Shown here piece after piece: positions 16,335-24,984 of a stretch of 64,000 nt of DNA. The first letter of the stretch is position 1. Every line of letters begins with the position of its first letter. The notes under the pieces were generated by a model that worked only from the letters and a program-made list of their open reading frames with translations, was not told where the DNA came from and ran no database searches. The stretch comes from Streptomyces sp. NBC_01306. Lineage in GTDB: Bacteria > Actinomycetota > Actinomycetes > Streptomycetales > Streptomycetaceae. Location: NCBI RefSeq assembly GCF_026340465.1, contig NZ_JAPEPC010000001.1:4574001-4638000 (forward strand). The letters are read 5' to 3'. A program made the position numbers and the translations under genes.

Positions 16335-17165
16335 TCACAGCGTGGCCTCCAATGCGTCTCGCAGCCGGCGGAGCAGGGCGACATCCGGGTCCGGCGACAC
16401 ACCGGCGACCGCGCCGGCGTACCGGGCGGGAACCGCGGGCGCCTGCGGTACGGGTGCGCGCGGGGTCTCGACGGCGCCGGCGGCTGCCAGCCTGCGGACG
16501 TCGATGAGGGTGTGGAAGGCCGGGCGGCCCAGCGCCCTGGCGATGCCGGGCGGGGTGCGGACCCCGTCCACCAGGTCGAGCACGGCGCGCTGGCGCGGGG
16601 TGACCGGCGCGTCGGGGCGGCTCGGGACCCGTACCACCGGGGCGGTGTCGATGTCCGGGTACGGCCAGAGCCGGTCGAGCAGTTCCCGGCGGCGGGCGGC
16701 CTCCCGCTCCACCGCTTCGGCCGGCACCGGGTGCACCGTGCCGATCCAGTGGGCGACGCCGTAACGGAAGCGGGTGGGGCCGCTGCTGGGGGCGAGGGCG
16801 AAGTACGCCGCGTCGTGCAGGGCGCCGAGGTGGCAGATCTCCAGCTCGCCGTCGGCGACCTGGCCGCTCTCGACCAGGAACCGGCCGACCCGGCCGTGGG
16901 CCCCGGCGCGGTCCAGGGCCTGCCGCCACCCCTCGGGGTGCAGCCGTCCCGAGGTCGTCAGCAGGACGTCTATCCCGGGGGCGACCGGGCTCTCGGCGTG
17001 CACCACCTGGCCGTCGACCAGATAGAGCGTGCCGCGGTCACGCAGCAGGGCGCCGGTGGCACGTTCGCCCGCGAGGCGGACGAGCATGGGCGAGACGCCC
17101 GGGGGTCTGGCCGGAGGTCTGTCCGGCGGTCCGGTGCCGGGGCCTGTCGTGGTCGCGGCGGTCAT
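16335..17165 (-). CDS. DUF4388/PATAN-like protein with C-terminal winged-helix-like region
   Basis: This 276-aa protein begins with a Pro/Thr-rich leader, then a DUF4388-type module (ATGALLRDRGTLYLVDGQVV, about residues 36-55). The C-terminal part, TPRQRAVLDLVDGVRTPPGI followed by ARALGRPAFHTLIDVRRLAA, looks like a small winged helix. Its ATG overlaps the stop of the upstream roadblock gene (ATGA), so the two are coupled. A role as adaptor or sensor with the flanking roadblock proteins is inferred from context only. Confidence 0.65.
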   Translation of the reverse strand: MTAATTTGPGTGPPDRPPARPPGVSPMLVRLAGERATGALLRDRGTLYLVDGQVVHAESPVAPGIDVLLTTSGRLHPEGWRQALDRAGAHGRVGRFLVESGQVADGELEICHLGALHDAAYFALAPSSGPTRFRYGVAHWIGTVHPVPAEAVEREAARRRELLDRLWPYPDIDTAPVVRVPSRPDAPVTPRQRAVLDLVDGVRTPPGIARALGRPAFHTLIDVRRLAAAGAVETPRAPVPQAPAVPARYAGAVAGVSPDPDVALLRRLRDALEATL

Positions 17166-17599
17166 CACAGCACCAGTCGCCCGGCCAGGTCCCGCAGCCG
17201 TAATCGGGCGAGCGCCAGATTGCCCTCGTCGCGGTCGAGCCAGAGATGCAGGAAGACGCTGCTGTCGAAGGTCGTCTCGACGAAGCGCAGGATGTGGTAA
17301 CCGGTGCGGTTGGTGACGATGACGTCCTCGACCGGAAGTCCCTCACGCGGGGCGGGTGTTGAGAATCCCGGCAGCTCGCCGGTGGCCTCCGTGGCCGTGG
17401 CCGGTGCCGGGGCGAACGCGGGTTGTTCGGCGGCCATCCGGGCCAGCTCCGCGGTCTCGGCCGCGGTCGCCTCGTGGTCGTTGTTCGGTGACTCGCCGAT
17501 GGTGCCGAGTGCGAGTCCGCTGGTCCAGTCGACCACGGCGGCACCGAGGGAACCGGGCAGCCGCATGGCTTCCAGCAGACACTCGTCGATTCCGGGCAC
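17165..17599 (-). CDS. Roadblock/LC7 domain protein, first of the cluster
   Basis: This 144-aa protein starts GTG 17599, with GGGGAG nine bases upstream. Its roadblock core is split by an insert of about 35 residues rich in Ala/Pro/Glu (about 45-80): VDWTSGLALGTIGES lies before it and VEDVIVTNRTGYHILRFVET after. The Shine-Dalgarno lies in one arm of an inverted repeat (17603-17613 with 17687-17697), which may control the cluster. Confidence 0.8.
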   Translation of the reverse strand: MPGIDECLLEAMRLPGSLGAAVVDWTSGLALGTIGESPNNDHEATAAETAELARMAAEQPAFAPAPATATEATGELPGFSTPAPREGLPVEDVIVTNRTGYHILRFVETTFDSSVFLHLWLDRDEGNLALARLRLRDLAGRLVL

Positions 17600-17602
17600 G
17601 CG

Positions 17603-17697
17603 GAACTCCCCTCCCAGCGTGGTGCGCGTGGCCGCGGGGGCGGCCGTGCAGCAGTGACGGCCAAGTTACGCAACGTTCAGCACTCTGAGGGGAGTTC
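17603..17697 (-). promoter_or_regulatory. Inverted repeat covering the first roadblock ribosome-binding site
   Basis: GAACTCCCCTC (plus, 17603-17613) and GAGGGGAGTTC (17687-17697) are perfect 11-bp arms separated by 73 bp. On the minus-strand transcript, the gene-proximal arm contains the GGGGAG ribosome-binding site. It could act as an RNA switch if transcription starts beyond 17697, or as a DNA operator pair. Confidence 0.45.
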
Positions 17698-17775
17698 TGG
17701 CATTTTCCAGCGGAACATGCGCGGCGGGATTAGGGTCTGCGTTCCGGCTGTGCTCGCGCCTTCGGCCGGTGCGTG

Positions 17776-19215
17776 TCAGAGCAGCGCGTCCGTGTGCGCC
17801 CCGCCCGACTCGGCGACGATCTCCGCCACGCTCTGCGCGTCCCGCACCGTCGCGAACCGGACACCCCGCGCGCCGGACGCGGTCTCGGCCGCCGCCCCCG
17901 CCGCGAACCCGTAAACCGCGGGCCTGGCAAGGCTGTTGTACGCGTAGTGGTGCGCGAAGTAGTACGCCCCGGTGTCCAGCACCGCCACGTAGTCCCCCTG
18001 ACCGAGCAGCGGCAGCTCCCGGTCCTCCGCCAGCAGGTCGCCCGCGAAGCAGGCGGGGCCCGCGATGTCCTGAGCGGTGACGGGGGCCGTACTGGGGCGG
18101 CCCTCACTGTCGTACGCGGCGATCCGCAGCGGCCAGGAAGCGGGCGCGTACACGGTGCGGGTGGCCACCTGGACCCCGGCGTGGGTGACAGCGATGGCCC
18201 GGCCGCCCGCCGACTTGGCGTACTCGACGCGGGCCAGGATCGTGCCGTGCTTGGCGAGCAGCGAGCGGCCGAACTCGGTGACCAGGCCGTAGCGGCCGTC
18301 GAGCAGGCCGGGCGCGGTCGCCTTGAGGAGCCGTGCGTACTCGGCGTACGTGGGGGTCTCGCCGTCCGACGAGAAGTTCACCGGGAGGCCGCCGCCGATG
18401 TCGATGGTGTCGATCTGCTGCCTGCCCGCCGCCGCGTTGATCTCCTCGGCCAGTTCGTGGACGGCCCGTACGCCCTCGGCCATGAGCGCCAGCGGTACGC
18501 CCTGTGAGCCCGAATGGGTGTGCAGCCGGTTCAGCCAGGGGCGGTCCAGGAAGGCGCGGACGACCCACTCGCGGGCGCCCTCGTCGCGCAGCGCCACCCC
18601 GAACTTGGAGGTCGCGGTGGCCGTCGACAGCGCGCCGATGGAGCCGGCGCCGGTCTGTGGATTGACGCGCAGGCCCAGCGGTGAGGCCGTCGGGGCCGAC
18701 CGGACGAGGGCGTCGAGCCGGGCCAGCTCCTGCGGGTTGTCGGCGTTCACGGCGATCCCGATGGCGAGCGCCTCGCGCAGCTCGGCGGGGGTCTTGGCGG
18801 GGGAGTCCAGCACGGTATGCGCCGGGCGCACCCCCGCGGCGCGGGCCAGCGCCAGCTCACCCGGGCTCGCGACCTCCGCGCCGATGCCCTCATCGGCGAG
18901 CAGCCGCAGCACGGGGACGAGCGGGGCCGCCTTCACGGCGAAAGCGTGCAGAACGGAGGTACCCGGCGGGGTGACCTCCTCGAAGGCGGCCCGCAGGGCG
19001 GCCGCGCCGGAGCGGATGCCGTGGATGTCCAGGAGCCCGACGACGGGGCTCTCCGGCCCGGCGAGACCGGTCGCCACCGCGGCTCGTACGGCCTGCTCAC
19101 GCCGTGCGACGGCACCCGTCTCGGAACCCGCACCGGCGCCCGTAGCCGAACCCGTACGCGAACCCGTGCCGGAGCCCGTCTCGGCGGCTGTTCCAGAACC
19201 CGTTTCAGAAGCCAT
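17776..19215 (-). CDS. PLP-dependent (fold type III) decarboxylase-like protein
   Basis: This 479-aa protein belongs to the alanine racemase/diaminopimelate decarboxylase fold. The PLP Lys is in HAFAVKAAPLVPVL; DIGGGLPV and EFGRSLLAKHG are the phosphate- and cofactor-binding segments, and DTGAYYFAHHYAYN is near the C-terminus. The usual EPGR reads EFGR, and the CESGD active-site loop reads CFAGD, so it is probably not LysA; the substrate is unknown. The N-terminus carries SETGSG-type repeats. Start 19215 is chosen because the predicted promoter lies beyond the upstream ATG at 19281. It is divergent from hutU. Confidence 0.72.
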   Translation of the reverse strand: MASETGSGTAAETGSGTGSRTGSATGAGAGSETGAVARREQAVRAAVATGLAGPESPVVGLLDIHGIRSGAAALRAAFEEVTPPGTSVLHAFAVKAAPLVPVLRLLADEGIGAEVASPGELALARAAGVRPAHTVLDSPAKTPAELREALAIGIAVNADNPQELARLDALVRSAPTASPLGLRVNPQTGAGSIGALSTATATSKFGVALRDEGAREWVVRAFLDRPWLNRLHTHSGSQGVPLALMAEGVRAVHELAEEINAAAGRQQIDTIDIGGGLPVNFSSDGETPTYAEYARLLKATAPGLLDGRYGLVTEFGRSLLAKHGTILARVEYAKSAGGRAIAVTHAGVQVATRTVYAPASWPLRIAAYDSEGRPSTAPVTAQDIAGPACFAGDLLAEDRELPLLGQGDYVAVLDTGAYYFAHHYAYNSLARPAVYGFAAGAAAETASGARGVRFATVRDAQSVAEIVAESGGAHTDALL

Positions 19216-19263
19216 GTGATCCAGCCAATCATCGACTGGGGTGGGGTGGGATGCCCGAGCGTA

Positions 19264-19303
19264 TTGACTAGTTCTATTCATCTGGTCAAGATGTGAATAG
19301 AAC
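19264..19303. promoter_or_regulatory. hutU promoter with overlapping inverted-repeat operator
   Basis: GTTCTATTCA (19271-19280) and TGAATAGAAC (19294-19303) are perfect 10-bp arms around 13 bp. For hutU, -35 TTGACT (19264-19269) and a 17-bp spacer lead to CAAGAT (19287-19292). On the minus strand TTGACC (19284-19289) faces the PLP gene. One regulator could control both directions. Confidence 0.6.
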
Positions 19304-19334
19304 GTGTAACAGTGTGGCATCGAGGAGGCAGACC

Positions 19335-20999
19335 ATGTCAGGACCCCGGCCGGTACGAGCGCCGCGCGGTACGGAGCTGAGCACCCTGGGATGGCAGCAG
19401 GAGGCCGCCCTGCGCATGCTCCAGAACAACCTGGACCCGGAGGTCGCCGAGCACCCCGACAAGCTCGTCGTCTACGGCGGCACCGGCAAGGCCGCCCGCG
19501 ACTGGTGCTCCTTCGACGCCATGGTGCGCACGCTGCAGACGCTCAAGCAGGACGAGACGATGCTCGTCCAGTCGGGCCGCCCGGTCGGCGTGATGCAGAC
19601 CCACGAGTGGGCCCCGCGCGTGCTCATCGCCAACTCCAACCTGGTGGGTGACTGGGCCAACTGGGAGGAGTTCCGGCGGCTCGAATCGCTCGGGCTCACC
19701 ATGTACGGCCAGATGACGGCCGGCTCCTGGATCTACATCGGCACCCAGGGCATCCTCCAGGGCACCTACGAGACCTTCGCCGCCGTCGCCGCCAAGCGCT
19801 TCAACGGCACGCTCGCCGGGACCATCACGCTCACCGCCGGGCTCGGCGGCATGGGCGGCGCCCAGCCGCTCGCCGTGACGATGAACGACGGCGTCGCGAT
19901 CTGTATCGACGTCGACCCGCGTGCCATCGAGCGCCGTATCGAGCACCGCTACCTGGACGTCCGCGCGAACTCCCTGGAGCACGCCCTCCAGCTCGCCACC
20001 GAGGCGCGCGACGCCCGCAAGCCGCTCTCCATCGGCCTCCTCGGCAACGCCGCCGAACTGCTGCCCCGGATGCTCGCCGAGGGCGCGCCGATCGACATCG
20101 TGACGGACCAGACCTCCGCCCACGACCCGCTCGCCTACCTGCCGCTCGGCATCGACTTCGACGACATGGCCGCGTACGCCGCCGAGAAGCCCGCCGACTT
20201 CACGGTGCGCGCCCGCGAGTCGATGGCCCGGCACGTCGAGGCCATGGTCGGCTTCATGGACGCCGGGGCCGAGGTCTTCGACTACGGCAACTCCATCCGC
20301 GGTGAAGCCCAACTCGCCGGTTACAGCCGGGCGTTCGACTTCCCCGGCTTCGTGCCCGCCTATATCCGCCCGCTCTTCTGCGAGGGCAAGGGACCGTTCC
20401 GCTGGGCCGCGCTCTCCGGTGAGGCCGCGGACATCCACAAGACGGACAAGGCGCTCCTGGAGCTGTTCCCGGAGAACGAGTCGCTGCACCGCTGGATCAA
20501 GATGGCCGGTGAGCGCGTCCACTTCCAGGGCCTGCCCGCCCGCATCTGCTGGCTCGGCCAGGGCGAGCGCGACAAGGCCGGCGCCCGCTTCAACGACATG
20601 GTCGCCGACGGCACCCTCGCCGCCCCGCTGGTCATCGGCCGCGACCACCTCGACTGCGGCTCGGTCGCCTCTCCGTACCGCGAGACCGAAGCCATGCTCG
20701 ACGGCTCCGACGCCATCGCGGACTGGCCGCTGCTCAACGCCATGGTCAATGTCGCGTCCGGTGCCTCCTGGGTCTCCATCCACCACGGCGGCGGGGTCGG
20801 CATGGGCCGCTCCATCCACGCCGGGCAGGTCTCGGTGGCCGACGGCACCCCGCTCGCGGGCGAGAAGATCCGCCGGGTGCTCACCAACGACCCGGGCATG
20901 GGCGTCATCCGCCATGTCGACGCCGGATACGACATCGCCGAGCGGGTGGCCGACGAGCGCGGCGTCCGCATCCCGATGCGTGAGGGCGGGCAGCAGTGA
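19335..20999 (+). CDS. hutU: Urocanate hydratase
   Basis: This 554-aa enzyme hydrates urocanate to imidazolonepropionate using tightly bound NAD+. Conserved parts are abundant: VVYGGTGKAARDW near the N-terminus, LTAGLGGMGGAQPLAVTMN (the NAD-binding glycine-rich run), DQTSAHDPLAYLP, and HHGGGVGMG toward the end. The ATG at 19335 has GAGGAGG upstream. It is first in a four-gene plus-strand operon; the following gene overlaps by GTGA. The length is normal for the family. Confidence 0.96.
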   Translation: MSGPRPVRAPRGTELSTLGWQQEAALRMLQNNLDPEVAEHPDKLVVYGGTGKAARDWCSFDAMVRTLQTLKQDETMLVQSGRPVGVMQTHEWAPRVLIANSNLVGDWANWEEFRRLESLGLTMYGQMTAGSWIYIGTQGILQGTYETFAAVAAKRFNGTLAGTITLTAGLGGMGGAQPLAVTMNDGVAICIDVDPRAIERRIEHRYLDVRANSLEHALQLATEARDARKPLSIGLLGNAAELLPRMLAEGAPIDIVTDQTSAHDPLAYLPLGIDFDDMAAYAAEKPADFTVRARESMARHVEAMVGFMDAGAEVFDYGNSIRGEAQLAGYSRAFDFPGFVPAYIRPLFCEGKGPFRWAALSGEAADIHKTDKALLELFPENESLHRWIKMAGERVHFQGLPARICWLGQGERDKAGARFNDMVADGTLAAPLVIGRDHLDCGSVASPYRETEAMLDGSDAIADWPLLNAMVNVASGASWVSIHHGGGVGMGRSIHAGQVSVADGTPLAGEKIRRVLTNDPGMGVIRHVDAGYDIAERVADERGVRIPMREGGQQ

Positions 21000-22216
21000 C
21001 CTCCTCGTTCCACGAGATGTGGGCGGAGCTGCTGCCCATCGGCCGCAGCTCCGAGTCCGGCGGGTACCGCCGGCACGCCTGGACCGGCGCCGACGCCGAC
21101 TGCCGCGCCTGGTTCAAGGACCAGGCGCTGGCCCGCGGTCTCACCTACGAACTCGACCGCAACGGCAACCAGTGGGCCTGGCTGGGTGACCCGCTGGGCA
21201 CCGACGCCGTCGTCACCGGCTCGCATCTGGACTCCGTACCGGACGGCGGTGCCTTCGACGGCCCTCTCGGGGTGGTCTCCTCCTTCGCCGCGCTCGACGA
21301 ACTCCGCCGCAGGGGAGCCGAGTTCACCAGGCCGCTGGCGATCAGCAACTTCGGCGACGAGGAAGGAGCCCGCTTCGGGCTCGCCTGTGTGGGCTCCCGG
21401 CTCGCCGCCGGACAGCTCACCGTCGACCAGGCGCACCGGCTCCGCGACGGCGACGGCATCTCGCTGCCCGACGCCATGGAGCAGGCCGGGTACGACCCCG
21501 CCGGTATCGGCCCCGACCCCCAGCGGCTCGCCCGGATCGGCGCCTTCGTCGAGCTCCATGTGGAGCAGGGGCGCGCCCTCGACCTCAGCGGCGACCCGGT
21601 CGGTATCGCCTCGGCGATCTGGCCGCACGGCCGCTGGCGGTACGACTTCCACGGCGAGGCCAACCACGCCGGGACGACCCGTCTGGTGGACCGCCGCGAC
21701 CCGATGCTGACGTACGCCGAGACGGTCATCGCCGCCCGCCGCCAGGCGGAACTCGCGGGCGCCGTGGCCACCTTCGGCAAGGTCTCCGTCGAGCCGAACG
21801 GGGTCAACGCGATCCCCTCCCTGGTGCGCGGCTGGCTCGACTCGCGCGCCGCCGACCAGTCGACCCTGGACACGGTCATCGCCGGTATCGAGCAGGCGGC
21901 CAGGGAACGCGGCGAGCGGGACGGCGTGGACGTCCGCGTCACCCGGGAGTCCTTCACCCCCGTCGTCGAGTTCGAGCACGCCCTGCGCGACGAACTCCGC
22001 AAGATCCTCGGTGGCGACGGCACCGACGTGCCCGTTCTCGGAACGGGCGCGGGACACGACGCCGGGATCCTCTCCGCGTCCGTCCCGACCGCCATGCTGT
22101 TCGTACGCAACCCCACGGGCGTCTCGCACTCCCCGGCGGAGAACGCCGGTGAGGACGACTGCCTGGCCGGGGTGACCGCACTCGCCGATGTACTGGAGGG
22201 CCTGGCGTGCAGGTGA
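20996..22216 (+). CDS. M20 family amidohydrolase (allantoate/N-carbamoyl amidohydrolase type) in the hut operon
   Basis: This 406-aa metallo-hydrolase is of the AllC/AmaB type. The metal ligands are visible in VTGSHLDSVPDGGAFDG, NFGDEEGARFG (Glu-Glu) and ELHVEQGRALD, with a terminal GTGAGHDAGILSAS and a last His in GVSHSPAE. GTG 20996 overlaps the hutU stop. Its place between hutU and hutF suggests that it hydrolyses N-formylglutamate, taking the role of the unrelated HutG deformylase that I do not see here. That role is inferred from context. Confidence 0.8.
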   Translation: MTSSFHEMWAELLPIGRSSESGGYRRHAWTGADADCRAWFKDQALARGLTYELDRNGNQWAWLGDPLGTDAVVTGSHLDSVPDGGAFDGPLGVVSSFAALDELRRRGAEFTRPLAISNFGDEEGARFGLACVGSRLAAGQLTVDQAHRLRDGDGISLPDAMEQAGYDPAGIGPDPQRLARIGAFVELHVEQGRALDLSGDPVGIASAIWPHGRWRYDFHGEANHAGTTRLVDRRDPMLTYAETVIAARRQAELAGAVATFGKVSVEPNGVNAIPSLVRGWLDSRAADQSTLDTVIAGIEQAARERGERDGVDVRVTRESFTPVVEFEHALRDELRKILGGDGTDVPVLGTGAGHDAGILSASVPTAMLFVRNPTGVSHSPAENAGEDDCLAGVTALADVLEGLACR

Positions 22217-23556
22217 CGTACTGGCTGGAACACGCCTGGCTCGACACACACGTCGAGCCGGGCGTCGTCCTGGAGACCGACCAGGGCCGGATCACGGCTG
22301 TCCGCAAGGAGGTGCCGGCGCCACCGCCCGGCGCGACGGCCCTGCGCGGCCTGACCATCCCGGGCCTGGCGAACGCCCACAGCCACGCCTTCCACCGCGC
22401 CCTGCGGTCCGCCGCCCAGGTGGGCTCCGGCACCTTCTGGACCTGGCGCGACGTGATGTACGGCGTGGCCGCCCGGCTGACCCCGGACACCTACCACGCG
22501 CTCGCCCGCGCGGTGTACGCCGAGATGGCGATGGCCGGGATCACCGTGGTCGGTGAATTCCACTATGTGCACCACACGCCGGGTGGCGCCGCCTACGACG
22601 ACCCGAACGCGATGGGCGAGGCGCTGATCGCCGCCGCCGACGACGCGGGCATCCGCATCACCCTCCTCGACACCGCCTATCTGGCGTCCGGGATGATCGA
22701 CAAGTACCGCAGCGCGGAGCCCGAGAAGCACCAGCTGCGCTTCTCCGACGGCTCGGCGCAGAGCTGGGCCGAGCGGGTGTCCCTGCTGAAGGACCGCGAC
22801 CACGCCCGGATCGGCGCGGCCGTCCACTCCGTGCGCGCGGTCCCGGCCGACCAGCTCGGCACCGTGGCCGCCTGGGCCGGGAGCCGGCGGGCCCCGCTGC
22901 ACGTCCACCTCTCCGAGCAGACCGCCGAGAACGAGTCCTGCCTGGCGGCGCACGGCTGCACGCCCACCCGGCTGCTCGCCGACCACGGAGTCCTCGGGCC
23001 CCGCACCACCGGCGTCCACAACACCCATCTCACCGACGAGGACATCCGCCTCCTCGGCTCCTCGGGGACCGGCACCTGTATGTGCCCCACCACCGAACGC
23101 GATCTCGCCGACGGCATCGGCCCCGCCGCCCGGCTCCAGCACGCGGGCAGCCCGCTCTCCCTGGGCAGCGACAGCCACGCCGTGATCGACATCCTCGAAG
23201 AGGCCCGCGCCCTGGAGCTCAACGAACGGCTGCGCTCGCGCACCCGGGGCCACTGGACGGCAGCGGCCCTGCTGCGCGCTGCCACCGACGACGGGCACAA
23301 CGCGCTCGGCTGGCCCGAGGGAGGCGTCATCGAGACCGGCGCGCTCGCCGACCTCACGACGATCGCACTCGACACGGTCAGAACAGCGGGGCCCGTACCG
23401 CGCCTCGGAGCGGAGACCGCGGTATTCGCCGGCTCCGCAGCCGACGTACGCCACACGGTCGTGGGCGGCCGCCATGTCGTACGCGACGGAGTCCACGCAC
23501 TGGTCCAGGACGTCCCGCACGCACTGGCCGAGTCGATCGCGGCGCTGCGTCCCTGA
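22207..23556 (+). CDS. hutF: Formimidoylglutamate deiminase
   Basis: This 449-aa amidohydrolase-superfamily enzyme converts N-formimino-L-glutamate to N-formyl-L-glutamate and ammonia. NAHSHAFHRALRSAAQ (His58, His60) provides two metal ligands, VHLSEQTAENESC another His, and SLGSDSHAVIDILEEAR the metal Asp. Start GTG 22207 overlaps the preceding gene by 10 bp. The hutF route releases ammonia, then formate, rather than formamide (HutG route), so the operon defines a five-step pathway. Confidence 0.88.
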   Translation: MQVTYWLEHAWLDTHVEPGVVLETDQGRITAVRKEVPAPPPGATALRGLTIPGLANAHSHAFHRALRSAAQVGSGTFWTWRDVMYGVAARLTPDTYHALARAVYAEMAMAGITVVGEFHYVHHTPGGAAYDDPNAMGEALIAAADDAGIRITLLDTAYLASGMIDKYRSAEPEKHQLRFSDGSAQSWAERVSLLKDRDHARIGAAVHSVRAVPADQLGTVAAWAGSRRAPLHVHLSEQTAENESCLAAHGCTPTRLLADHGVLGPRTTGVHNTHLTDEDIRLLGSSGTGTCMCPTTERDLADGIGPAARLQHAGSPLSLGSDSHAVIDILEEARALELNERLRSRTRGHWTAAALLRAATDDGHNALGWPEGGVIETGALADLTTIALDTVRTAGPVPRLGAETAVFAGSAADVRHTVVGGRHVVRDGVHALVQDVPHALAESIAALRP

Positions 23557-23588
23557 CCCCGAACCCGTACACGTAGGAGCACACCGCG

Positions 23589-24767
23589 ATGACGAACCCC
23601 GCCACCGCCCTCACCCACATCGGCAGTCTGGTCACCAACGACCCCTCCCTCGGGGACGGATCCCCGCTCGGTCTGATCCAGGACGCGGCGCTCGTCATCG
23701 ACGGCGACCGCATCGCCTGGGTCGGTGAATCCAGCAAAGCACCCGCCACTGACAACGCGGTCGACGCGGGCGGCCGGGCGGTGATCCCGGGGTTCGTCGA
23801 CTCGCACTCCCACCTGGTCTTCGCGGGCGACCGGACGGCCGAGTTCAACGCGCGCATGTCGGGCCGCAGTTACTCGGCGGGCGGGATCCGCACCACGGTC
23901 GCCGCCACCCGCACCGCCACCGACGAGCAGCTCTCGGCGAACGTCGCCGCGTACCTCCACGAGGCGCTCCGCCAGGGCACCACCACGCTGGAGACGAAAT
24001 CCGGCTACGGCCTGACCGTCCAGGACGAGGCGCGGGCCCTGCGGATCGCGGCCCGCCACACCGAAGAGGTCACCTACCTGGGTGCCCACATCGTCGCGCC
24101 CGAGTACGCCGACGACCCCGCCGGCTACGTCGATCTGGTCACCGGCGAGATGCTCGACGCCTGTGCGCCGCACGCCCGCTGGGTCGACGTGTTCTGCGAG
24201 AAGGGCGCCTTCGACGGCGACCAGGCCCGCGCGATCCTCACCGCCGGGCGGGCCAGGGGCCTGCATCCGCGCGTCCACGCCAACCAGCTCGGTCACGGGC
24301 CGGGGGTGCAGCTGGCCGTCGAGCTGGACGCCGCTTCGGCCGACCACTGCACCCATCTCACCGACGAGGACGTCACGGCCCTGGCCGACGGCGACACCGT
24401 GGCCACACTGCTGCCGGGCGCCGAGTTCTCCACCCGCGCAGCCTGGCCGGACGCCCGCCGCCTCCTCGACGCCGGGGTGACGGTCGCGCTCTCCACCGAC
24501 TGCAACCCGGGCTCGTCGTTCACGTCCTCCATGCCGTTCTGTATCGCCCTGGCGGTACGGGACATGGGGATGAGCCCGGACGAGGCGCTCCGGGCGGCCA
24601 CCGCGGGCGGCGCGCAGGCGCTGCGCCGCACGGACATCGGCCGTCTCGTGCCGGGGGCCAGGGCGGACCTGACCCTGCTCGACGCCCCGTCCCACGTCCA
24701 CCTCGCCTACCGGCCCGGTGTCCCGCTGGTCTCGGGGGTGTGGCAGCGCGGAACCCGGGTGGTCTGA
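23589..24767 (+). CDS. hutI: Imidazolonepropionase
   Basis: This 392-aa metal-dependent hydrolase opens 4-imidazolone-5-propionate to formiminoglutamate. The metal site is DSHSHLVFAGDR (His73, His75); KSGYGLT and the terminal TDCNPGSSF are family hallmarks. GTAGGAG precedes the ATG at 23589. It is the last gene of the hut operon and is followed by a strong terminator. Confidence 0.93.
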   Translation: MTNPATALTHIGSLVTNDPSLGDGSPLGLIQDAALVIDGDRIAWVGESSKAPATDNAVDAGGRAVIPGFVDSHSHLVFAGDRTAEFNARMSGRSYSAGGIRTTVAATRTATDEQLSANVAAYLHEALRQGTTTLETKSGYGLTVQDEARALRIAARHTEEVTYLGAHIVAPEYADDPAGYVDLVTGEMLDACAPHARWVDVFCEKGAFDGDQARAILTAGRARGLHPRVHANQLGHGPGVQLAVELDAASADHCTHLTDEDVTALADGDTVATLLPGAEFSTRAAWPDARRLLDAGVTVALSTDCNPGSSFTSSMPFCIALAVRDMGMSPDEALRAATAGGAQALRRTDIGRLVPGARADLTLLDAPSHVHLAYRPGVPLVSGVWQRGTRVV

Positions 24768-24785
24768 CCCCGGCCCGGTCTCACT

Positions 24786-24829
24786 CAGCCCGCGTGCCAG
24801 CTCCGTTCACGAGCGGCGTACGCGGGCTG
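24786..24829. repeat. Inverted repeat downstream of hutI
   Basis: CAGCCCGCGT (24786-24795) and ACGCGGGCTG (24820-24829) are perfect arms around 24 bp that also contain short direct repeats (ACGAGCG-CGTACG). This is a possible 3' hairpin. Confidence 0.4.
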
Positions 24830-24895
24830 CACGAGCGCCGTACGTGCGCCTGTACCGGCTCCGTACGCAGGTCGGCTGGACCGGGCCCCGCACGC

Positions 24896-24932
24896 GGAAG
24901 AGCCGGTCCCGGCGAGCGGGACCGGCTCTTCC
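24896..24932. terminator. Bidirectional terminator between hut and sigma operons
   Basis: GGAAGAGCCGGTCCC (24896-24910) pairs perfectly with 24918-24932; the closing G-C extends the stem to 16 bp with a five-base loop. It is placed between convergent genes. Confidence 0.8.
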
Positions 24933-24984
24933 GCCGAGGCGCTGCCCGGCCGGTGTACGGACGGACGCTCCTCGTGACGGTGCC

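Noticed and set aside
21145..23520. 791-codon minus-strand open frame across the hut operon
   Set aside because: The plus strand carries clear M20 and HutF enzymes in coupled order; the antisense frame has no recognisable domain.
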